Source of the DNA: Anaerolineaceae bacterium
Lineage (GTDB): Bacteria; Chloroflexota; Anaerolineae; Anaerolineales; Anaerolineaceae
Direction of reading: 5' to 3'
NCBI GenBank assembly: GCA_011620445.1
Contig: WOZB01000251.1
Coordinates: 7,994 to 13,143, forward strand
Length of the DNA: 5,150 bases
Positions 1 to 5,150 of the stretch are shown here, in pieces. The notes under the pieces were generated by a model, which saw nothing but the letters and a program-made list of their open reading frames with translations, made no database searches and was not told the DNA's origin. Position numbers and translations under genes: made by a program. The first letter of the stretch is position 1. Every line of letters starts with the position of its first letter.

Positions 1-2115
1 ATTGCTTTTGGGTTTTTCCTTTTCGTGCGTTACCAAAACCCAGATTTATGGCACCCTTGGAAGGGTGGCGAGAAACCTATGGATTTCTCGTTTTTCAACG
101 CTGTTCTGAAGAGCACAATCTTCCCAGCTTATAACCCCTGGTTTGCGGGCGAATTTATCAATTACTACTACTATGGATTTGTGATAATGGCCATGCCAGT
201 AAAGCTGCTGGGTGTCATTCCATCGATTGCTTACAATATCATCTTACCAATCTGGTACAGTATCGTCTTTATAGGGGCATTCAGCGTTGGCTGGAATCTA
301 CTGAAGGGAATTCTTAAGCAAGCACCGCAATTCAGACTCTTTGGCCAGGCTTTTTGGGCGGGGCTTTGGTCCGCCTTGTTATTGGTTCTCCTGGGAAACC
401 TGGGTGCAGTCAGATTGTTCAAGGAAACTCTGGAGAAACTTGGGGCAAACGGTACAGACCTGGCTACAGCAACGGGTTTCCAGAAAATTGGTTATTTCGT
501 TACAGGACTTGTGAAATATCTGCAAAAAACTCCACTGCCGCTCTATCCGGGTGACTGGTATTGGATTCCAAGCCGTATGATCCCGGGGGAGCCAATTACA
601 GAATTTCCGATGTTTACATTTTTATATGCCGATCTCCATGCTCATTTGATGGTCATGCCTGTTGCCATATTGGCGGTAGCCTGGGCACTTTCCTATTTGC
701 AAACACGCATGCAGTTTGGGGATAATCTCAAATCCAAAGTCGGTAGGTTGATTACAATCTTCGGCTTGGGGGGTCTGGTACTTGGCTCTTTGAAGCCTAT
801 CAATACCTGGGACTTTTACACCTATCCATTATTGGCAGTCATCGTGGTTTTGTATACCGGACTGCGCTATTCCAGGCATGTCAAACGAGGATGGTCAAAG
901 GTTTACAGTTATTTGCCGGCAATCGTCTCAGCAGTTGCCTTATTAAGCCTGAGCGTTCTTATGTACAAACCATTTAACGACCTCTTTCGTCCAGGCTACA
1001 ACAAAGTTGCCTTATGGGAAGGTGCGCGTACACCACTAAAATCTTATACCGGGCATTGGGGGGTCTTCCTTTTCATTATCGCGGCCTTTTTACTTTGGCA
1101 GCTTTACGTCTGGCTGAAGGCGACCCGGATTTCATTGCTTTCAAGATTTCAACCTCACCTCAGCAAAATTATCATTGGCAGCGCTTTTCTCGCCTTTGTA
1201 TTTGTTATTTTGCTTTTGATGAAGGCCGTTGTGGCTGTTTACGCGTTCCCGATTTGTGTTCTGGCTCTTTTCCTCTTGATCACAGAAGAAAAATCGGACG
1301 CGAGGCGAATGACGTATTTTGTCATCGGGACGGCTTTTTTGCTGACGATTCTCGTTGAACTCATTTGGCCTGAAGGAGATAACGGCCGGCAGAACTCGGT
1401 TTTCAAACTTTATCTGCAAGCCTGGATTCTGCTCTCCCTGGTAGCCGGGCCTGCCATCATGTTGGTCTGGAAAGCGCACAAAAGTTGGAAAACCGTGTCC
1501 CAGTTACTCTTTGAAATCCCTTTGATCTTGTTGTTGGCTGGTGCGGCTTTCTTCCCGGTGATGGCAGGGATCGACAAGGCTACCGACCGAATGGATCGCA
1601 ATGCCCCCCATACGCTGGATGGCATGACATTCATGAAAACTTCCAGTTTCATCGAACCAGGAGTCTTGGATCCACAACGTCCGCAACAGGTACAGCCCAT
1701 GAGTTTGAGTGAAGATTACGAGGCTATCCTTTGGATGCAGGATAATGTAAAAGGTTCTCCTGTCATCCTGGAAGGCCAAGCCTATGAATACCGTTGGGGC
1801 AATCGTTTTACTATCTATACCGGTTTACCGGGAGTGGTTGGTTGGAATTACCACCAACGGCAGCAGCATGCTGTTTTGGCCGATAATCGGGTGCAGGAAC
1901 GTGTGGACGCCGTCAATACGTTTTACAATACAACTGATCTCGAATTTGTGCGGGATTTTCTAAATGAATATCAGGTGACCTATATTGTGGTTGGCCAGCT
2001 TGAAGCCCGTTTTTATCCTGGCAGTGGATTGGATAAATTCGGGATGAATGAGGGGATCCTTTGGGAGAAAGTGTTTAGTTCTGGGCAAACGAGCATCTAT
2101 CAGGTAAAACCATGA
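1..2115 (+). CDS. DUF2298 / Chlor_Arch_YYY family polytopic membrane protein, first paralogue (5' end outside window)
   Basis: The reading frame is open to the left edge and 704 residues are visible (numbered here from the first window codon). By alignment with the downstream paralogue about 100 N-terminal residues, probably several membrane helices, lie upstream. Motifs in order: EKPMD at 24-28 in what looks like the first outer loop; NPWFAG then YYYYG at 55-59; EFPMFTF followed by ADLHAH at 210-215; INTWDF at 267-272; NSVFKLYLQAW at 465-475. The last hydrophobic helix is near 503-523, followed by LDGM at 539-542 and a soluble domain to the end, with TGLPGVVGW (607-615) and HQRQQ (618-622). 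The YYYxG motif defines the family; its biochemical function is not established. The helix-rich body with a C-terminal soluble domain suggests a GT-C type glycosyltransferase, which is inference. The stop overlaps the start of the next gene by four bases. GTG at 25 lies inside the conserved region and is not the true start. Family assignment is strong, activity unknown. Confidence 0.93.
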   Translation: MAFGFFLFVRYQNPDLWHPWKGGEKPMDFSFFNAVLKSTIFPAYNPWFAGEFINYYYYGFVIMAMPVKLLGVIPSIAYNIILPIWYSIVFIGAFSVGWNLLKGILKQAPQFRLFGQAFWAGLWSALLLVLLGNLGAVRLFKETLEKLGANGTDLATATGFQKIGYFVTGLVKYLQKTPLPLYPGDWYWIPSRMIPGEPITEFPMFTFLYADLHAHLMVMPVAILAVAWALSYLQTRMQFGDNLKSKVGRLITIFGLGGLVLGSLKPINTWDFYTYPLLAVIVVLYTGLRYSRHVKRGWSKVYSYLPAIVSAVALLSLSVLMYKPFNDLFRPGYNKVALWEGARTPLKSYTGHWGVFLFIIAAFLLWQLYVWLKATRISLLSRFQPHLSKIIIGSAFLAFVFVILLLMKAVVAVYAFPICVLALFLLITEEKSDARRMTYFVIGTAFLLTILVELIWPEGDNGRQNSVFKLYLQAWILLSLVAGPAIMLVWKAHKSWKTVSQLLFEIPLILLLAGAAFFPVMAGIDKATDRMDRNAPHTLDGMTFMKTSSFIEPGVLDPQRPQQVQPMSLSEDYEAILWMQDNVKGSPVILEGQAYEYRWGNRFTIYTGLPGVVGWNYHQRQQHAVLADNRVQERVDAVNTFYNTTDLEFVRDFLNEYQVTYIVVGQLEARFYPGSGLDKFGMNEGILWEKVFSSGQTSIYQVKP
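2102..2115 (+). promoter_or_regulatory. Translational coupling junction between the two YYY genes (ATGA overlap with weak Shine-Dalgarno)
   Basis: The ATG at 2112-2114 overlaps the TGA at 2113-2115 of the upstream gene. An AGGT at 2102-2105 sits six bases before the ATG and is the only plausible Shine-Dalgarno match. An in-frame TAG at 2076-2078, with no ATG, GTG or TTG between it and 2112, makes 2112 the most upstream possible start. The arrangement suggests the downstream gene is translated by reinitiation or coupling, giving linked expression of the two paralogues. Confidence 0.7.
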
Positions 2116-4787
2116 TCCAGTCACTGCTTTGGCTGCTCTTCTCCATATTGATTGGCACTATTACGTTACCGCTTTGCCGAAGACTTTTCACCAGGTTACC
2201 GGGAAAAGGTTACTTTTTTGCCAAACCACTGGGCCTTTTACTTTGGGGTTTTGTGTTCTGGTGGCTGGTGACGTTGCGTTTGTTGCAGAATGATTTATCC
2301 GGACAGCTTGTAGCCTTATTCATATTGATCATCGTCAACTTGCTGATTGCCAGGAAAGACGGTTTTCAAGTTATCTGGAATGAAATCAAAGCCAACAAGA
2401 GGCTGGTCTTCTGGGCAGAAGCAGTCTTTACGGTTGCATTTGTCATGATGGCACTTCTTCGTGCCTTTAATCCTGAAATTGTCAACACTGAAAAATTCAT
2501 GGAGATGGCCTTTATCAATGCGATAGACCGCTCGCCTTCCTTCCCGCCTTTGGACCCCTGGTTGAGCGGTTACAGCATTTCTTACTATTATTTGGGTTAC
2601 TTATTGGGGGTAATGATCACACGTATTACCGCTACGGCTTCTGAAGTTGGCTATAACTTAATCGCGGCCTATTGGTATGCCATGACAGCACTCGGAGCTT
2701 ACGGCATCGTGTTCTCTATGCTGGTTAATTCCCGAAGAAAATCGCTGAAACAAGAGATTCCTAATTGGATATACCACGCGGCATTACTTGCGCCAATCAT
2801 GTTGCTGGTGGTTTCGAACTGGCACGGATTTTTTGATGTTTTGCATAGCCGAGGTTTTTTCTATTCGAGTGATGAGGCAGGAAACCTGGTTTCGGAATTT
2901 TGGACCAAATTTAATCTGCGTGACCTCACTGAAGCTCCGAAGAGCTTTTCCTGGTATCCGCTACGAGGGGGAGGCTGGACTTGGTGGGCAGCTTCCCGGA
3001 CGGTTATTGACCATAATTTTGCGGGGTCGGCAATTGAAATCATCGATGAATTTCCAGCCTTTAGTTTTATCCTGGCAGATATTCACCCGCATGTTTTGAA
3101 TATGCCTTTCATATTGCTATCAATCGCTATGGCATTTGAAGCACTCTTGGGGGGTTGGCATCTAAAGGTACGAGGATGGTTATTCTCCACGGGCCTTGAA
3201 CCTCTGCACCTTGCAATCGGACTGATCACGCTTGGCGGTCTATCATTCATTAATACCTGGGATTTCCCCTTTTATCTGTTGCTGATTGCGTGTAGTCTAA
3301 CCTATTTCACTTATTTGCAACATGGTTGGAACGGGCGGTTTTGGCAATTTTTGCAGCTCAGCCTTGGTTTGGGGATAGGGAGCATCCTCCTGTACCTGCC
3401 ATTCTTCCTGAGTTTCAGCTCTCAAGCGGGAGGCATCCTGCCAAGCTTTAGTTTTTTCACAGCTGGCAAGTATTTCTGGGTGATGTTTGGGCCATTTTTA
3501 CTCGCTATCCTTGCTTATCTATGTTACTGCCTTTATAAAAAATTTGACCTCAAAGTGGCAATAAAGGCAGCTCTTATCTCGCTTCTATTAGCTGTCATAG
3601 GCTTGTTGTTTACATTGGGTTTTGGCTACCTTGTTTTAAATCTGGACTCTGTCGGCCAGGCTTTACTCATGCGTCTGGGTGCCAGCAGTCCCCAGCAAGC
3701 CCTTCAATTAGCCATTCAGGGAAGGCTTGCAGACCCTTGGACTTTGCTCACTATTGCCCTTCTAATTTTCCTTGCACTGGCACTTTTGGTTGCCAGCAAA
3801 CATAAAACGGTCCCCGATCAGACAAGCGAATTGGTCCCCGAGCTCAAAACGCCGCCGGAAGTTTTTCTGCTATTTATCGTGCTTTTAGGTGCATTATTTG
3901 CCATTCTCCCTGAGTTTATTTTTCTGCGCGATCAATTCGCTAACCGCATGAATACTATTTTTAAGTTCTATTTCCAGACTTGGATTCTTTGGTCCCTGGC
4001 CGCCTCCTACGCCAGCATCAAGTTAATCAGAAAATATGGAAGACCGGGTTTGTTTGAACAAATCTGCCTGGGCCTTGTGTTCTTGCTCAGTTTGGCAGCC
4101 ATTTTTATGGGTATTTACAGAAATGATGCTGTTTATAACAACCTGAATCAAAACCTTGGGAATATTGGCAGTAGCCCGCTGGATTATGTTGTGTTAGGAA
4201 TTCCTCTTGTAATTCTCATTTGTGTTTTAGTAAATATCTTCAAACGGCAGTGGTCCAGGGTGGCGACGATTTTAGTCCTCTTTGGATTATTGGGAGGGCT
4301 TATTTACCCGGTTGTTCAAATCTGGCAAAAGACGAATGCCTTCGGCACGCCAGCTGCACTTTCACTGGATGGTATGCGGGGAGTACTGCAACCAGACGAA
4401 ATCGCTGCTGTGAAATGGCTTAGAAGAGCCCCCATCGGGGTCCTGGCAGAAGCCAATAACGGCGGGCAATACTCCATTTACAATTACGCGTCCACTTTTA
4501 GCGGTATGCCCTCAGTCTTAGGCTGGGTAGGTCATGAATCGCAGTGGCGGGGGGGTGATATCGAAATGGGTTCGCGCTATAAGGATCTGGAAGTACTGTA
4601 CTCAACAGCGGATTGGGACCGGACTGTTGAAATTCTCACACGCTATAATATTCGTTATATCTATGTTGGACCATTAGAAGCCAGTACCTATAAACTTGAA
4701 GAAGGTAAATTCAGCACACATCTAAATCTTGCATTCGAGTCTGGATCAGTCAAGATATTTGAAAACACCGCAGCAGAGAATAGATAA
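2112..4787 (+). CDS. DUF2298 / Chlor_Arch_YYY family polytopic membrane protein, second paralogue (complete)
   Basis: This 891-residue protein is at the upper end of the 700-900 residues usual for single-domain YYY proteins. It starts with hydrophobic helices (about 2-22, 34-56, 63-81, 100-118) and continues with many more, at least fifteen segments by eye. Conserved blocks: EKFME at 127-131 in a putative outer loop; DPWLSG then YYYLG at 158-162; EFPAFSF from 313 leading into ADIHPH at 322-327; INTWDF at 380-385; RMNTIFKFYFQTW at 612-624. The last helix is near 718-738, then LDGM at 752-755 and a soluble domain of about 150 residues with SGMPSVLGW (797-805), HESQWR (808-813) and YIYVGPLEAS close to the end. 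It is collinear with the upstream paralogue but clearly diverged, so the duplication is old. Family membership is firm. A role as a GT-C-like glycosyl or glycan transferase acting outside the membrane is inferred from topology and from the glycosyltransferase-like gene one base downstream. No catalytic residue is proven. Confidence 0.95.
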   Translation: MIQSLLWLLFSILIGTITLPLCRRLFTRLPGKGYFFAKPLGLLLWGFVFWWLVTLRLLQNDLSGQLVALFILIIVNLLIARKDGFQVIWNEIKANKRLVFWAEAVFTVAFVMMALLRAFNPEIVNTEKFMEMAFINAIDRSPSFPPLDPWLSGYSISYYYLGYLLGVMITRITATASEVGYNLIAAYWYAMTALGAYGIVFSMLVNSRRKSLKQEIPNWIYHAALLAPIMLLVVSNWHGFFDVLHSRGFFYSSDEAGNLVSEFWTKFNLRDLTEAPKSFSWYPLRGGGWTWWAASRTVIDHNFAGSAIEIIDEFPAFSFILADIHPHVLNMPFILLSIAMAFEALLGGWHLKVRGWLFSTGLEPLHLAIGLITLGGLSFINTWDFPFYLLLIACSLTYFTYLQHGWNGRFWQFLQLSLGLGIGSILLYLPFFLSFSSQAGGILPSFSFFTAGKYFWVMFGPFLLAILAYLCYCLYKKFDLKVAIKAALISLLLAVIGLLFTLGFGYLVLNLDSVGQALLMRLGASSPQQALQLAIQGRLADPWTLLTIALLIFLALALLVASKHKTVPDQTSELVPELKTPPEVFLLFIVLLGALFAILPEFIFLRDQFANRMNTIFKFYFQTWILWSLAASYASIKLIRKYGRPGLFEQICLGLVFLLSLAAIFMGIYRNDAVYNNLNQNLGNIGSSPLDYVVLGIPLVILICVLVNIFKRQWSRVATILVLFGLLGGLIYPVVQIWQKTNAFGTPAALSLDGMRGVLQPDEIAAVKWLRRAPIGVLAEANNGGQYSIYNYASTFSGMPSVLGWVGHESQWRGGDIEMGSRYKDLEVLYSTADWDRTVEILTRYNIRYIYVGPLEASTYKLEEGKFSTHLNLAFESGSVKIFENTAAENR

Positions 4788-4791
4788 AATG
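4775..4791 (+). promoter_or_regulatory. Gene 2 / gene 3 junction with weak purine-rich ribosome binding site
   Basis: The stop TAA at 4785-4787 is followed after one base by ATG at 4789-4791. The only upstream Shine-Dalgarno-like element is the purine run AGAGAA at 4775-4780, a poor match. Tight spacing again points to coupled translation. A TTG at 4759 in the same frame is an alternative start but has no better ribosome binding site. It would extend the overlap by 29 bases into gene 2, so ATG 4789 is preferred. Confidence 0.5.
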
Positions 4792-5150
4792 GAAAGCCCA
4801 AGACCTGAAAATAAACCTTACCTGGTCCCAGTTATATTGGGCATATTTAGTATTGCCCTATTCTTGCGCCTTGTAGAAGCGGTTGAAATTCCTTTCACGC
4901 GAGCGGACGCTGATTTGGCCTGGCAGGCTTTGCAGATCAGCAAAATGAAGGCGAATGGAGCATCACCCCTTGCTTTATATACCGGTTTGACGGGATTCCT
5001 CTTTTGGATTGGTTCAGCGAACAATTTCTTCGCCCGGCTGATACCAGCATTATTTGGGGCCTCGATAACCTTATTGCCCTATTCAATTTTCAAGCAGAGC
5101 AAACCTAAGATGGTGCTAGGCTTGTCTATGCTTTTTGCACTGGATCCCAT
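4789..5150 (+). CDS. GT-C membrane glycosyltransferase-like protein, PMT_2/GT39 or TIGR03663-like (3' end outside window)
   Basis: Only the first 120 codons are visible, with no stop before the edge. A short polar N-terminus (1-10) leads into a membrane helix at about 11-29 ending in FLRLVEA. An outer loop follows with RADADLAWQAL (38-48), then NGASPLALY (56-64), a second helix near 61-75, and FFARLIPALFG (80-90) leading into a third. This order (helix, acidic loop, [KH]xPL-like segment, then an R-L-x-x-A-L-x-G segment) is the N-terminal signature of PMT_2/ArnT-type polyprenyl-phosphate-sugar transferases. Such enzymes move a sugar from a lipid carrier to an acceptor outside the membrane. TIGR03663 proteins, known neighbours of YYY genes, are the closest contextual match. 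However, their DE dipeptide and HGP tripeptide are not present; ADAD (39-42) and ASP (58-60) occupy the equivalent places. The protein may therefore belong to another GT-C subfamily or be catalytically altered. The superfamily call is fairly likely and the exact family open. Confidence 0.65.
   Translation, partial: MESPRPENKPYLVPVILGIFSIALFLRLVEAVEIPFTRADADLAWQALQISKMKANGASPLALYTGLTGFLFWIGSANNFFARLIPALFGASITLLPYSIFKQSKPKMVLGLSMLFALDP

Noticed and set aside
25..27. GTG as the start codon of gene 1
   Set aside because: The frame stays open to base 1, the residues before it are hydrophobic and align with a helix of the paralogue about 95-100 residues into that protein, and there is no Shine-Dalgarno site. 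The gene starts outside the window.
163..174. TAC/TAT codon repeat as a microsatellite
   Set aside because: Only four codons long, and it is explained by the conserved YYYxG protein motif, also present in gene 2 at 2583-2591 with different codons.
1014..1358. Plus-strand 114-residue open frame inside gene 1
   Set aside because: It is an alternate-frame shadow of gene 1, rich in Cys, Arg and His in no domain pattern, and gene 1 continues uninterrupted across it.
1141..1779. Three minus-strand open frames (1141-1479, 1410-1700, 1504-1779)
   Set aside because: They lie opposite conserved coding sequence of gene 1, overlap each other, and their translations show no recognisable domain. They are shadows.
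4549..4555. Run of seven G, a possible slippage or phase-variation site in gene 2
   Set aside because: It encodes the R-G-G following the conserved QW of the C-terminal motif and the frame is intact. Several G6 runs occur elsewhere in both genes (768-773, 1058-1063, 3149-3154), so it is not special. Read data showing length variation would change this.
4818..5024. Minus-strand 68-residue open frame at the right end
   Set aside because: It is antisense to gene 3, whose + strand translation has coherent membrane helices and family-like motifs.

Overview
The window is wholly coding on the + strand: three tightly packed genes for large polytopic membrane proteins, reading as the interior of one operon. 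Gene 1 (1-2115) enters from the left edge without its start. Gene 2 (2112-4787) is complete. Gene 3 (4789-5150) runs off the right edge. Junctions are a 4-base ATGA overlap and a 1-base gap, so there is no room for a promoter or terminator between genes, and I see no RNA gene, mobile element, CRISPR array or notable repeat. No intergenic stretch is long enough to need separate description.

Genes 1 and 2 are divergent paralogues of the DUF2298 / 'Chlor_Arch_YYY' family (TIGR03662 as I recall it), recognised by the YYYxG motif. They also share an EFPxFxFxxAD[LI]HxH block, INTWDF, an N-x-[VI]-F-K-x-Y-x-Q-x-W block, LDGM after the last membrane helix, and a C-terminal soluble domain with TG/SG-[LM]-P-x-V-x-GW-x-x-H. 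The family's function is not established. Gene 3 begins like a GT-C membrane glycosyltransferase of the PMT_2/ArnT (GT39) or TIGR03663 type. TIGR03663 is known to co-occur with, and often lie beside, YYY proteins.

The YYY family has a patchy distribution, mainly Chloroflexota and some Archaea with rare Clostridia. With ATG starts, moderate GC content and weak Shine-Dalgarno sites, a Chloroflexota bacterium (perhaps Anaerolineae) is the best guess, but this is inference. The likely joint role is lipid-linked sugar or glycan transfer on the outer face of the membrane. The family layout (many helices, then an outer soluble domain) resembles STT3/AglB and PMT-type GT-C enzymes. Substrate and acceptor cannot be read from the sequence.
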